Positions 36,201-46,466 are shown, counted from the stretch's first letter. The stretch: 64,000 nt of DNA from Acidobacteriota bacterium (GCA_013289685.1 JABCZL010000013.1:124001-188000); one strand, 5' to 3'. Made by a program: numbers and translations. Notes: generated from the sequence alone by a model not told the origin.

Positions 36201-37220
36201 ATGAGTGAACTCCATGTCAACACGGAGAGCAGTGCAGCGCAGAATCCCGCGCCAGATCCCGCGCCGTCCACTCCCAACTTCGCCGTTGCAACTCAACCTT
36301 CGTACGCTCGTACTTTGTTTCTGGGCCCGGACGGCCTGCGCCCAGGCTGGGGATTCATTTTCTATCTGGTGACGTTCTACTTCCTCCAGAAGGTAGCCGG
36401 GGACTTGTTGTCGTTGAAGGATTTCGGCGCCAGCGGTCTTTGGTCCATGATGCTGGGAGAGTCAGGTAGCCTGGTCGCGGCATTGATTCCGGCGGTTGTG
36501 TTGGCCCGAGTCGAGGGTCGTCCGTGGAAAGTGTATGGGTTGCCGGGAAAGCTCGCCTTCGGACGCTTGTTCTGGATCGGTGCGTTGTGGGGATTCGCCG
36601 GGATTTCCCTGCTGATGTTCGCGCTTTACGGGCTGCACGCCTTTGCCTTCGGCCATGTCATCCTGCATGGCGTTCGCTTGCTGCGGTTCGCTGCGTTCTG
36701 GGCGGCGATGTTTCTCCTGGTAGGACTGTTCGAAGAGTTTTGCCTGCGCGGATACTTGCAGTTCACGCTGGCACGTGGGGTCGGCTTCTGGCCCGCTGCA
36801 GTGGTTCTGTCCTGTGGTTTCGGTTTGACTCACGTGCAAAACGACGGCGAGCAATGGAGAGGCCTGCTGGCAGCGGCGCTGATCGGCTTCTTCTTTTGCC
36901 TGACGCTGCGCCGGACCGGCAATCTTTGGTTTGCCGTGGGCTTTCACGCTGCGTGGGATTGGGGCGAGACTTTTTTCTACTCCGTCCCGGACAGCGGAAT
37001 GGTTGGTCCCGGTCACCTGCTGAGTTCGTCACACCGCGGTGCTGATTGGCTGAGCGGGGGCCCGGTCGGCCCGGAGGGCAGTGCGCTCTGCTTCGTGGTG
37101 GTTGCGGTGATTTGGATTGCGTTCGACCGGATGTATCCGCAAGCAGAAGTGCACGGTGAACAGGCGACATTGCCGCTACCAGCGACAGCAGGTTCCTCGT
37201 CGCTGCGCTCCTCGGAATGA
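36201..37220 (+). CDS. CPBP family intramembrane protease
   Basis: This 339-residue protein has about eight hydrophobic segments and the CPBP/Abi motifs. These are LFEEFCLRGYLQF (EExxxR) in the first conserved helix, FGLTHVQND in the second, and WFAVGFHAAWDWGETFF in the third. Such proteins are related to eukaryotic CAAX prenyl proteases and act within the membrane. I chose ATG 36201; an in-frame ATG at 36144 adds 19 residues of no clear character. The last residues and the stop codon are encoded by a dispersed repeat (SSSLRSSE), so the C-terminus may have been reshaped by insertion. Confidence 0.83.
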   Translation: MSELHVNTESSAAQNPAPDPAPSTPNFAVATQPSYARTLFLGPDGLRPGWGFIFYLVTFYFLQKVAGDLLSLKDFGASGLWSMMLGESGSLVAALIPAVVLARVEGRPWKVYGLPGKLAFGRLFWIGALWGFAGISLLMFALYGLHAFAFGHVILHGVRLLRFAAFWAAMFLLVGLFEEFCLRGYLQFTLARGVGFWPAAVVLSCGFGLTHVQNDGEQWRGLLAAALIGFFFCLTLRRTGNLWFAVGFHAAWDWGETFFYSVPDSGMVGPGHLLSSSHRGADWLSGGPVGPEGSALCFVVVAVIWIAFDRMYPQAEVHGEQATLPLPATAGSSSLRSSE

Positions 37221-37224
37221 CAAG
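37191..37224 (-). repeat. Dispersed GTCATTCCGAG-type repeat supplying a stop codon
   Basis: Read on the minus strand the segment gives GTCATTCCGAGGAGCGCAGC followed by GACGAGGAACC, the same family as 17391-17452 and 29364-29412. It encodes the last residues and stop of the CPBP protease gene on the plus strand. Confidence 0.6.
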
Positions 37225-37307
37225 CGTTCAAAGGCCGCGCCGTTCCGGTTTGGGAGCCGAACGCGCCGAAAGTGCGGCGGCACAAGCTTCCTATTTCCCG
37301 CGCCCTC

Positions 37308-37313
37308 TATACT
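37308..37313 (+). promoter_or_regulatory. -10-like element 6 nt before the recQ ATG
   Basis: TATACT ends 6 nt before the ATG at 37320, so a transcript starting at the usual distance would begin at or next to the start codon. No Shine-Dalgarno sequence is visible. This fits a leaderless mRNA. Confidence 0.4.
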
Positions 37314-37319
37314 AACTGC

Positions 37320-39206
37320 ATGACCCCAGAGTCCGACCTGCTCACGCCCTTGCGTCGCTACTGGGGATACAGTTCGTTCCGGCCCTTGCAGGAGCGGATC
37401 GTGCGCAGCCTGCTCGCCGGACACGACACTTGCGTCGTGATGCCGACCGGAGGAGGTAAGTCTCTGTGCTACCAGTTGCCGGCAGTCGTGTCGGAACGAA
37501 CCACGGTGGTGATTTCTCCGCTGATTGCGCTGATGCAGGATCAGGCGGCGCAACTGGCGCAGATGGGAATTCCGGCCGCAGTCCTCAACAGTTCCGTGAG
37601 CAACGAGGAACAGGGTCGCGTGATCCGGCAGGCGCGGGAGGGCGCTTTCCGGCTGTTGTATCTGTCTCCCGAGCGTCTGCAGCGCGCCGATACGCTGGGA
37701 TGGCTGCAGCAGGTGCCGATTTCATTTTTTGCGATCGATGAAGCGCACTGCATCTCCGAGTGGGGACACGAATTCCGGCCCGAGTACCGGCAGTTGAGCA
37801 GCCTGCGAGGGAAGTTCCCGGATCGTCCCATCGCAGCGTTTACGGCGAGCGCCACGCACCATGTGCGGCACGACATTCTGGCGCAACTCCAGTTGCGCAA
37901 TCCCGATAAATACATTGCCAGCTTCCATCGCCCGAACCTGCGCTACCTGGTGCGCCAGTGCGACAGCGTGGAGCACACCGCGCTGCTGGTGACCGCGCTC
38001 CGCCATTACGAAGAGGGCAATGTGATCGTCTACTCGCCCACGATTAGCAAAGTGGAAGAGACTGTCGACTTTTTAGAAGACCAGGGAATCGCCGCCGTGG
38101 GCTATCACGCCAAGATGGACAGCAGCGATCGCCGCCGCAATCAGGAGCGTTGGATGTCGGACGAAGTGCGCGTGCTCGTGGGTACGATCGCCTTCGGGCT
38201 GGGCATCAACAAGGCGACGGTTCGGGCCGTTATCCATCTCGCGCTGCCGAAGTCAGTGGAGCAGTTTTATCAGGAAGCAGGCCGTGCCGGGCGCGATGGA
38301 AAGTCCGCCGACTGCATTTTGCTATGGCGAAAACAGGATGCTGGGTTGCTCGGATACTTTGCTAACCAGATTCTGGACGCCGCCGAGCGCGATCGGGCAT
38401 GGCAGCGGTATCACACAATTCGCGGGTTCGCGGAGTCGGGGAAATGCCGTCACCGCCAGATCTGTACCCATTTTGGCGAAACTCCGAAGTGGGCGTCGTG
38501 CGGAGGCTGCGACGTTTGTGGAGCCGCACCTGCATGGTTAACTGAAGTCATGACCCCGGCGGTCGCGCTCAAGGCCGTTTCGAGCAGGGGACTTAATGTG
38601 GCAGGCGCGGTGGCCGACGCTGATCAGGGATTGCGTGAGTATCTGCGCGAGTGGCGTCGCACGACCGCCAAAGAAAAGGGAACACCCGCCTACGTTGTGC
38701 TGCACGACACATCCCTGGACGAGATTTGTCGGCTGAAGCCGAACTCGATCCCGGAACTGTTGAACATCACAGGAATTGGCGAGCGAAAAGCCGATCTCTA
38801 TGGTCAAGGGATCCTCTCCGCTGTGCGACGGTATCGCGAAGGCGCGCGTGCTTCCGCCCCGCTGGAGATGAAAACGGCCCCAGCGCTGGAAACCTTGCAA
38901 CTCCTTACGGAGGGCAAGACGTTCGCGGAGATTGCTCAGATTCGCGGCCGTCAGCTCTCGACGGTGGTGAACGCGGCCGCCAATCTGGTCGAGAAAGGTG
39001 ATCTGGAATTTCGTCCAGAATGGATCGACCGCAACAAGCTGGCCGTGATCGAGGCAGCGTGCGCGAAAATGGGTTTGGACAACCTGGAACGCCTGAAGCC
39101 GCTGAAAGAAGCTTTGCCTCCGGAAATAACGTATGACGAAATACGCCTGGTCCTGGCTTGCCTGCGCCGGAAAAAGAGCCAGAGTCGGGCTGAGATTCCA
39201 GCATAG
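37320..39206 (+). CDS. recQ: ATP-dependent DNA helicase RecQ
   Basis: This 628-residue helicase has motif I MPTGGGKSLCYQLP, motif II DEAHCISEWGH, and motif VI QEAGRAGRDG. A zinc-binding region follows with cysteines in GKCRHRQICTHFGE and CGGCDVCG. After a winged-helix-like region comes an HRDC domain (KEKGTPAYVVLHDTSLDEI, LLNITGIGERKADLYG), and the tail resembles a further helix-turn-helix. It unwinds recombination and replication intermediates in the cytoplasm. I chose the ATG at 37320, next to a -10-like TATACT, over an in-frame ATG at 37272. Confidence 0.94.
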   Translation: MTPESDLLTPLRRYWGYSSFRPLQERIVRSLLAGHDTCVVMPTGGGKSLCYQLPAVVSERTTVVISPLIALMQDQAAQLAQMGIPAAVLNSSVSNEEQGRVIRQAREGAFRLLYLSPERLQRADTLGWLQQVPISFFAIDEAHCISEWGHEFRPEYRQLSSLRGKFPDRPIAAFTASATHHVRHDILAQLQLRNPDKYIASFHRPNLRYLVRQCDSVEHTALLVTALRHYEEGNVIVYSPTISKVEETVDFLEDQGIAAVGYHAKMDSSDRRRNQERWMSDEVRVLVGTIAFGLGINKATVRAVIHLALPKSVEQFYQEAGRAGRDGKSADCILLWRKQDAGLLGYFANQILDAAERDRAWQRYHTIRGFAESGKCRHRQICTHFGETPKWASCGGCDVCGAAPAWLTEVMTPAVALKAVSSRGLNVAGAVADADQGLREYLREWRRTTAKEKGTPAYVVLHDTSLDEICRLKPNSIPELLNITGIGERKADLYGQGILSAVRRYREGARASAPLEMKTAPALETLQLLTEGKTFAEIAQIRGRQLSTVVNAAANLVEKGDLEFRPEWIDRNKLAVIEAACAKMGLDNLERLKPLKEALPPEITYDEIRLVLACLRRKKSQSRAEIPA

Positions 39207-39232
39207 CAATCCCGTAACTCATCGATCGGACG

Positions 39233-39238
39233 TATAAT
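39233..39238 (+). promoter_or_regulatory. -10 element TATAAT upstream of kinase gene
   Basis: A perfect TATAAT lies 11 nt before the ATG at 39250, so the 5' leader would be only about 5 nt. No clear -35 or Shine-Dalgarno sequence is seen. Confidence 0.42.
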
Positions 39239-39249
39239 CCGACGCAAAG

Positions 39250-41937
39250 ATGGCCCTTGCTGCGGGCACAAAACTCGGACCCTATGAGATCGTTGCGTCC
39301 CTGGGCGCGGGCGGCATGGGTGAAGTGTACCGCGCGCGTGATCCGCGCCTGGGCCGCGAAGTTGCGATCAAGGTCCTCCCCTCATACTTCTGCCGCGATG
39401 TGGACCGGCTGCGCCGGTTCGAGCAAGAGGCGCGGGCTGCGGGCTCGCTCAATCATCCCAATGTTCTGGCAGTTTACGACGTCGGCACCCACGAGGGCGC
39501 TCCCTACCTGGTAACGGAACTCCTCGAGGGCTCCACTCTTCGCGACCGTATGGCCGGCGGGGCCATGCCTCTGCGAAAAGCGACCGAGTATGCGGCGCAG
39601 GTTGCTCATGGTCTGGCGGCGGCGCATGACAAGGGAATCGTTCATCGCGATCTGAAACCGGAGAACATTTTCGTGTGCCGCGACGGGCGCACCAAGATTC
39701 TCGACTTCGGCCTGGCAAAGTTGACGGCTCCCGAGGCCGGGGATGCCACTGCAACCAACCTGGACTTGCGCGACCAAACCAGCGAGGGCGTGGTGCTGGG
39801 GAGCGTCGGCTACATGTCGCCAGAACAGGTGCGCGGAGAGAAGGCCGACGAGCGCTCCGATGTTTTCAGCTTTGGTGCTGTTCTTTACGAGATGCTTTCT
39901 GGACAACGAGCCTTTGCCGGTGGAAGCAGCGCCGATCGCGCCAGCGCCATTCTGAAGGAGGATCCCCCGGATCTGCGGGCTACCGGCCGGAATATTCCGC
40001 CGGCGATCGAGCGAATCGTGCGCCATTGCCTGGAGAAGAGTCCGGACGAACGATTTCAATCGGCCCGTGACCTCGGGTTTCACCTCGAAACGGTTTTGAC
40101 GGATTCGGAGCCGAATGCAGCGGCGTTCTTGCCACTGCAGAACAAGAGAGTATTCCCTCTCGGGTGGGTGATCGCAGGTTTGGCGATCCTGGCGGCGGCG
40201 GGAGCGGGATGGTGGTACCGGGGAAGGGTTCCATCGGACCACCGGGAAGTGAGCTTTCTCCGCCTAACGGATTTCGCAGGAATTCAGGACAGCCCAGCCT
40301 TCTCACCCGACGGCAAGTCGGTAACATTCGTGAGCGATTCGACCGGGTCGCGGCAGATTTGGATACGCCTGCTGGCAGGCGGACCACCTCTTCAAATCAC
40401 ACACGATGCGGGTGAGCACCTTGAGCCCCGGTGGTCGCAGGATTCCGCTGCGATTATCTATTACACTCCCCCGCCGGAAGGGGATGCGCAAGGCACGCTC
40501 TGGGAGGTGCCTGCGCTGGGCGGTCCGCCCCGCCGCTTAGTCTCCAGCATGAGCAGCGCCGATGTGAGTCACGACGGCAAGCGGCTGACATATTTCCGGC
40601 TCAACGGCAAGCAGATGGAACTGGTGGCTGCCGACCGGGATGGATCGAACCCGCGAGTGGTTATGCAGGCCGTGGTGAGCTTCAGTTATCGGCGGCCGCG
40701 CTGGTCGCCGGATGACAACAGCATCGCGTACCTGCACTCCCGCGAGAACTGGGCCGACGATGTTTATGTCGTCTCGTCGACGAGCGGCTCACCGCGGCAG
40801 GTTACCAGCGACAACACGCTGATGGGTGGGTTCGCGTGGCTTGCCGACGGCTCCCGCCTGGTTTACAGTACGGCTCGCGGGAGCACGGAGCTCTATCTTC
40901 CTACAATGCATTTGTGGACGGTCTCCCCGGCGGGCACAGATTTGCAGCAACTGACTTTTGGCGAAGCCGGGGATGAGAGTCCCGATATCGACCACGCCGG
41001 GCGAATTGTAGTGAGCCGCCGGCACATGAAGTTCGACATCTGGAAATTTCCGGTGGATGGAAATCCGCTGGACAATGTGCGGAGCGCGGCGCGAATCACG
41101 CATCAAACCGGGCAAGTTCAAACTCCCAGCCTCAGTCCCGATGATCGCGAAATGGTGTATCTGTCGGACAACGGCGGGCATGGCAACCTGTGGGTGATGG
41201 AGCTGGCGAGCGGCGAGACGCACCAGATTACATATGAAAAAGATCCCGGAACGGTCATGGGGGTGCCGGTCTGGTCGCCAGATGGAAAATCCATTACGTT
41301 TGCCACCAACCGGCCCTCTCGGATGGGTCGCGCCATCGGCTACTGGCTCATCCATCCCGACGGAAGTGATATGCACCTCGCCGTCCCGGAGGGTGCATGG
41401 GCCACGTGGGCGCCAGACAGCAAATGGCTCTACTATGCCGACTCCTCCCCGGTTCGTGCCACTGGGAGCTTTCGGCTCCTGAAGTCTCCAGTTGATGGTG
41501 GTGCTGCGGTGACGGTACGCACCGACAACGCACGCGGGCCAGCCCTGGCGCCGGATGGATCGACTCTGTATTACGTAGTCCCCTTGGAAAACTTGAATGG
41601 GCTGTTGGACTATGAGTTGCGCGCGGCCCGGCCCGAAGACGGTGCTTCAAAGCTGCTGGCGCGGATCTCCGGTGAACGCATTCCGATCTGGCAGGGCTTG
41701 CAGCCCGTGATTTCAAGGGACGGTCAGTGGCTGGCGCTGGCTCTGGACGACGGACAGGGAACAAACATCTGGACAGCGTCGACCACGGACGGAAAGCTGA
41801 AGCGGATAACGGATTTTGGGCAGAGGCGGACTTTCATCGCGCGGCGAATTTCGTGGTCGTCAGACGGGAAATCCGTATTTGCCGCCGTGGGCGAAGGTGA
41901 TTCCGACATCGTCCAGATGGACGGACTCTTGAAGTAA
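39250..41937 (+). CDS. Ser/Thr protein kinase with TolB-like beta-propeller
   Basis: This 895-residue protein has an N-terminal kinase domain with glycine loop LGAGGMGEV (from 18), Lys41, HRDLKPEN (132-139) and DFG (152-154), all intact. A transmembrane helix lies at about 303-325. The C-terminal part (about 335-890) contains PD40/WD-like repeats such as SPAFSPDGKSVTFVSDS, RWSPDDNSIAYLHS and VWSPDGKSITFATN, predicted to fold as a periplasmic propeller. The layout is common in Acidobacteria, and the ligand is unknown. It stands alone, 43 bp after recQ, with a good TATAAT close to its ATG. Confidence 0.92.
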   Translation: MALAAGTKLGPYEIVASLGAGGMGEVYRARDPRLGREVAIKVLPSYFCRDVDRLRRFEQEARAAGSLNHPNVLAVYDVGTHEGAPYLVTELLEGSTLRDRMAGGAMPLRKATEYAAQVAHGLAAAHDKGIVHRDLKPENIFVCRDGRTKILDFGLAKLTAPEAGDATATNLDLRDQTSEGVVLGSVGYMSPEQVRGEKADERSDVFSFGAVLYEMLSGQRAFAGGSSADRASAILKEDPPDLRATGRNIPPAIERIVRHCLEKSPDERFQSARDLGFHLETVLTDSEPNAAAFLPLQNKRVFPLGWVIAGLAILAAAGAGWWYRGRVPSDHREVSFLRLTDFAGIQDSPAFSPDGKSVTFVSDSTGSRQIWIRLLAGGPPLQITHDAGEHLEPRWSQDSAAIIYYTPPPEGDAQGTLWEVPALGGPPRRLVSSMSSADVSHDGKRLTYFRLNGKQMELVAADRDGSNPRVVMQAVVSFSYRRPRWSPDDNSIAYLHSRENWADDVYVVSSTSGSPRQVTSDNTLMGGFAWLADGSRLVYSTARGSTELYLPTMHLWTVSPAGTDLQQLTFGEAGDESPDIDHAGRIVVSRRHMKFDIWKFPVDGNPLDNVRSAARITHQTGQVQTPSLSPDDREMVYLSDNGGHGNLWVMELASGETHQITYEKDPGTVMGVPVWSPDGKSITFATNRPSRMGRAIGYWLIHPDGSDMHLAVPEGAWATWAPDSKWLYYADSSPVRATGSFRLLKSPVDGGAAVTVRTDNARGPALAPDGSTLYYVVPLENLNGLLDYELRAARPEDGASKLLARISGERIPIWQGLQPVISRDGQWLALALDDGQGTNIWTASTTDGKLKRITDFGQRRTFIARRISWSSDGKSVFAAVGEGDSDIVQMDGLLK

Positions 41938-42217
41938 GCTGCCGCAACTTTCCGGGAACGATTCCCGAGTTAGGAAGTTCTTTCCGCTAGTGTTCAAAAC
42001 AGAACACCTCCGCAGCTCCGCAGAAGTTTAATGTGTTAAACGCTGGCGGCTTGCGCTGGGGAGTGTACAATCCTTTGGCTGCTCCATTCCCACCAACATC
42101 GTTGCGTAAAGATAAGTAAATTTGCCAGTTCTTGGCATCGCTCGTGATTGCTCCGTGCGGTGAAGCACGTTGGTACGTACTTTGCAGTACGTTCGCTCCC
42201 CGAGGAGGGAGCTAGTC
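41938..42217 (+). promoter_or_regulatory. Hairpin-rich intergenic region and leader of the radical SAM gene
   Basis: This 280-bp gap holds several stems. CGGGAA-CGA-TTCCCG (41953-41967) lies just after the kinase gene, and GTGTTC/GAACAC (41990-42007) follows. A -10-like TACAAT sits at 42066-42071. Next come GCCA-GTTCT-TGGC (42124-42136), CGTGC/GCACG (42154-42169) and the strong ACGTACT-TTGC-AGTACGT (42175-42192). The ribosome site GGAGGGAG then precedes ATG 42218. No cobalamin-riboswitch box was recognised. The region may carry an unknown structured leader or an operator. Confidence 0.45.
42175..42192. promoter_or_regulatory. Perfect 7-4-7 palindrome before the radical SAM gene
   Basis: ACGTACT-TTGC-AGTACGT is a perfect inverted repeat located 25 bp before the ATG and just upstream of the ribosome site. 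It could be a repressor operator or a stem that gates translation. Confidence 0.45.
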
Positions 42218-43789
<1,572 letters not shown>

Positions 43790-43804
43790 AAAGTCCCCGC
43801 TAAA

Positions 43805-43827
43805 GGCGCAGCAAGCTACCTCTCTAC
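43805..43827 (-). repeat. Decayed half copy of the double-palindrome repeat
   Basis: On the minus strand GTAGAGAGGTAGCTTGCTGC matches the left arm of the element at 25656-25706 with only two differences within this span. It overlaps the end of hemG and supplies its TAG stop. Confidence 0.55.
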
Positions 43828-45234
43828 GAGTTGTGTTGCGGCGTCCCTGCCGGAACGGATGCAGTCCGGCACGCCGATGCCGCGGTAGGCGTTCCCGGCG
43901 AGGGCGAGGCCAGGGAGTTGCTGGCGCAGAACTTCGATGCGGTCGAGGCGATCGAGATGCCCGACGCCGTATTGCGCCATGGCGGACTTCCATTTGTAAA
44001 CCCGCGCGAACAGCGGCTCGGAACGAAGGCCGAGAATCTGCTGCAGTTCGTTGCGCACGATGCCGATGATCTGGTCGTCGCCGAGCTGCCAGACATCTTC
44101 CGCATTCCTCCCCGCAAAAAAGCAGCGTAGCAGGGCGCGGTCGTCCGGAGCACGGTGCGGAAATTTGTTGTGTACAAAAGTCGCGGCCAGCAGCTTCTTT
44201 CCTTCACTGCGGGGCACAAGAAATCCGAAGCCCGGCGGAAGGGACTGTCGCACCTGGCGATCGTAGCCGAGGCCCACCGTGATGGAGGAACTGTACTGGA
44301 TCGCGGCCAGTTCAGCGGCCAGCTCGGGACTGACGATGCGAAGCACCTGCGCGGCGGCGGGCGCCGGTAGCGCGACTACGACAGAATCGAACTGGTCCGA
44401 TTGCAGTCCAGCCGAAACAACCCAACTTTCGGCTTCGGGTTGAATCGCCTGCACCGGGGTGTTGGTGAGCAGCGCCGTCGGCGTGAGCCGAGAGACCACG
44501 GTCTCGGCCAAATGCTGCATGCCGTTCTTGAGCGAAGTAAAGAGCGGAGGCGCAGGCTTGCTTGGCCCGGCCGACACTTTATTGCGAGCATTTTTTCGGG
44601 CGGCGAGCAGGGCCCGGCCGAGACTGCCGTGGGTGCGCTCCATTTCCGCAAACCGTGGTAGCACGGAGCGGACGCTGAGGCTGGCGGCTTCTCCGCCGTA
44701 AATCCCTGAGAGCAGCGGGTCGGCGAGGCGGTCAACCATCTCAGAACCGTAGTGGCGCTCGACGAAGGCCGCGACCGACTCGTCGTGATCGTTCTTGTCG
44801 TCCGCGACGGCCCTCGGCGGGAGAAGCAACTCCTGCGTCATGCGCAGCTTGGTCTTCCACGAAAAAAGTGGTGACAGGCCCGTGGGCAGAATTTTTGTGG
44901 GGACCATGAACATCAGTCCGTCGGGCATCTCGACGAGGCGGCCCTTCGTCAGGATGTAAGTCTTGCGATCGGCATCGTTGGAGCCGATGAGTTGGTCGCC
45001 CAGGCCAAGGGCGCGGCAGAGGTCGGTTGCCCAGGTTTTTTCCGTGATGAAGGAGTCGGGACCGGCCTCGACGAGACATCCGTCGATGTGTTCGGTGCGA
45101 AGTACGCCGCCGAGACGAGGGGACGATTCGTAGAGAACGTAATCCAGATCGGCTCCGGCGCGTCGTTGCTCTTCGAGTTCGAAGGCTGCCGCGAGGCCCG
45201 AGATGCCTCCGCCGATGATGCCGATGCGAGTCAT
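43816..45234 (-). CDS. hemG: Protoporphyrinogen/coproporphyrinogen oxidase (flavin-dependent)
   Basis: This 472-residue FAD enzyme begins with the dinucleotide motif IGIIGGGISGLAAAFEL and contains the family region LGGVLRTEHIDGCLVEAGPDSF. It ends with the usual GNAYRGIGVPDCIRSG near the FAD site. It oxidises the porphyrinogen formed in late haem synthesis. The start ATG at 45234 overlaps the hemE stop in ATGA, so the two are coupled; the open frame upstream overlaps hemE and is not coding. The final stop lies in a repeat. The oxygen-dependent HemY-type family is meant, not the FMN HemG of E. coli. Confidence 0.92.
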   Translation of the reverse strand: MTRIGIIGGGISGLAAAFELEEQRRAGADLDYVLYESSPRLGGVLRTEHIDGCLVEAGPDSFITEKTWATDLCRALGLGDQLIGSNDADRKTYILTKGRLVEMPDGLMFMVPTKILPTGLSPLFSWKTKLRMTQELLLPPRAVADDKNDHDESVAAFVERHYGSEMVDRLADPLLSGIYGGEAASLSVRSVLPRFAEMERTHGSLGRALLAARKNARNKVSAGPSKPAPPLFTSLKNGMQHLAETVVSRLTPTALLTNTPVQAIQPEAESWVVSAGLQSDQFDSVVVALPAPAAAQVLRIVSPELAAELAAIQYSSSITVGLGYDRQVRQSLPPGFGFLVPRSEGKKLLAATFVHNKFPHRAPDDRALLRCFFAGRNAEDVWQLGDDQIIGIVRNELQQILGLRSEPLFARVYKWKSAMAQYGVGHLDRLDRIEVLRQQLPGLALAGNAYRGIGVPDCIRSGRDAATQLVER

Positions 45235-46328
45235 GGAGTGCGGCTTCCGGCATTCGGCTCTCGGCTTCCGGATGCCGGAACTCGGGAGCCGGACCCCGTG
45301 CCCGCATACTCTTGTACAAAGCGCGCCAGGTTCTTCACATTGTCGACTGGAGTTTCCGGAAGGATGCCGTGGCCGAGATTGAAGATGTGGCCGGGGCGTC
45401 CCGCGGCGCGTTGAAGAATATCTTCCGCGCGCGACTTTAACTCCTTCCAGTCGGCGAAGAGCAGAACCGGGTCGAGATTTCCCTGCACGGCACACTTGTG
45501 ATCGAGGCGCGCCCAGCCTTCGTCGAGCGGAATGCGCCAGTCGAGTCCGACGACATCGGCTCCAGTTTCTCTCATCGCCGGAAGAAGCGTCGCGCTGTCG
45601 GTGCCAAAGTAAATAATAGGTACTCCAGTTTTCTGCAGTTGCTTCACCATGCCGGTAACGTGCGGCAGGACGTACCGGCGATAGTCCTCCACGCTGAGGC
45701 ATCCCACCCAACTGTCGAAAATCTGGATGACGTCCGCTCCGGCGCGCACTTGATCGGCGGAGTACGCGGCGGTCACGGCAACGAGCTTGCGCATGAGCGC
45801 GTCCCAGGCGCCGGGTGAGTTGTACATCATTTTCTTGGCATGGATGTAATGGCGCGAGCCTCCGCCTTCGATCATGTAGCTGGCGAGGGTGAAGGGGGCG
45901 CCGCAGAAACCGATCACGGGCAGGCGGTCTCCGAAGTGCTTTGCGACCAGGGCCACAGCTTCGGAGACATATCCGAGTTCGGCGGCGCGGTCGGTGCGCA
46001 GGTTCGCGATGTCTTCCTTGCTGCGCACGGGCTTCTCGATGACCGGACCTTCGCCGGCGGAAAAATGAAAAGGCAGGCCCATAACTTCGAGCGGCAGCAG
46101 AAGGTCAGCAAAAATGATGGCCGCGTCGATGCCGAGGATTTCGGCGGCAGTGATCGTGACCTCAGCAGCGAGCGCGGGCTTCTTGCAAATTTCAAGAAGC
46201 GAATGCTGCTTGCGAACCGCGCGATACTCCGGCATATATCGTCCGGCCTGGCGCATGAACCAGACGGGGGTGCGCTCGACAGGTTGGGACTTGCAAGCAC
46301 GAACAAAGCTGGAATTTGGGGCAGACAT
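45231..46328 (-). CDS. hemE: Uroporphyrinogen decarboxylase
   Basis: The protein is about 365 residues and contains the two family signatures, PVWFMRQAGRYMPEYR near the N-terminus and GFCGAPFTLASYMIEGG in the middle. The expected catalytic Asp (FADLLLPLEVMGL) is also present. It removes four carboxyl groups from uroporphyrinogen III. After the normal end near FVQEYAG the product carries about 25 extra residues of Gly-Ser-Arg-Pro repeats, which appear to be repeat-derived. I chose the ATG at 46328, since TACATT lies 8 nt upstream as a -10-like element; the in-frame ATG at 46346 would precede it. It is coupled with hemG. Confidence 0.92.
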   Translation of the reverse strand: MSAPNSSFVRACKSQPVERTPVWFMRQAGRYMPEYRAVRKQHSLLEICKKPALAAEVTITAAEILGIDAAIIFADLLLPLEVMGLPFHFSAGEGPVIEKPVRSKEDIANLRTDRAAELGYVSEAVALVAKHFGDRLPVIGFCGAPFTLASYMIEGGGSRHYIHAKKMMYNSPGAWDALMRKLVAVTAAYSADQVRAGADVIQIFDSWVGCLSVEDYRRYVLPHVTGMVKQLQKTGVPIIYFGTDSATLLPAMRETGADVVGLDWRIPLDEGWARLDHKCAVQGNLDPVLLFADWKELKSRAEDILQRAAGRPGHIFNLGHGILPETPVDNVKNLARFVQEYAGTGSGSRVPASGSREPNAGSRTP

Positions 46329-46408
46329 GAATCTTGAATGTAGCATTTTTCGGGGGCGGGCCGTGCAGCCAGATCAAGAACTGCAGATCAAGACTCAAGA
46401 TCAAGAAC

Positions 46409-46439
46409 TTAACCACAGAGGGCACAGAGTGCACAGGGG
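46409..46439 (+). repeat. Dispersed TTAACCAC(AG)AGG repeat
   Basis: TTAACCACAGAGGGCACAG continues with GTGCACAGGGG. It shares the head and the CAC-centred 9-nt units with 6980-7012. It lies in the divergent gap between hemE and the cytochrome-monooxygenase gene. Confidence 0.6.
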
Positions 46440-46454
46440 AAAAACCTGAGCTTG

Positions 46455-46460
46455 TAGAAT
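46455..46460 (+). promoter_or_regulatory. -10-like element 6 nt before ATG
   Basis: TAGAAT ends 6 nt before the ATG at 46467, the same spacing as in front of recQ. No ribosome site is seen. A leaderless transcript is suggested. Confidence 0.38.
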
Positions 46461-46466
46461 TACAGC

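Noticed and set aside
42072..42217. Cobalamin riboswitch before the B12-dependent radical SAM gene.
   Set aside because: No B12-box-like sequence or the expected multi-stem core was recognised; only simple stems are seen.
45235..45711. The hemG reading frame stays open for about 159 codons upstream of ATG 45234.
   Set aside because: It overlaps hemE in another frame, and the FAD motif that begins the family starts at 45234, at an ATGA overlap with the hemE stop.
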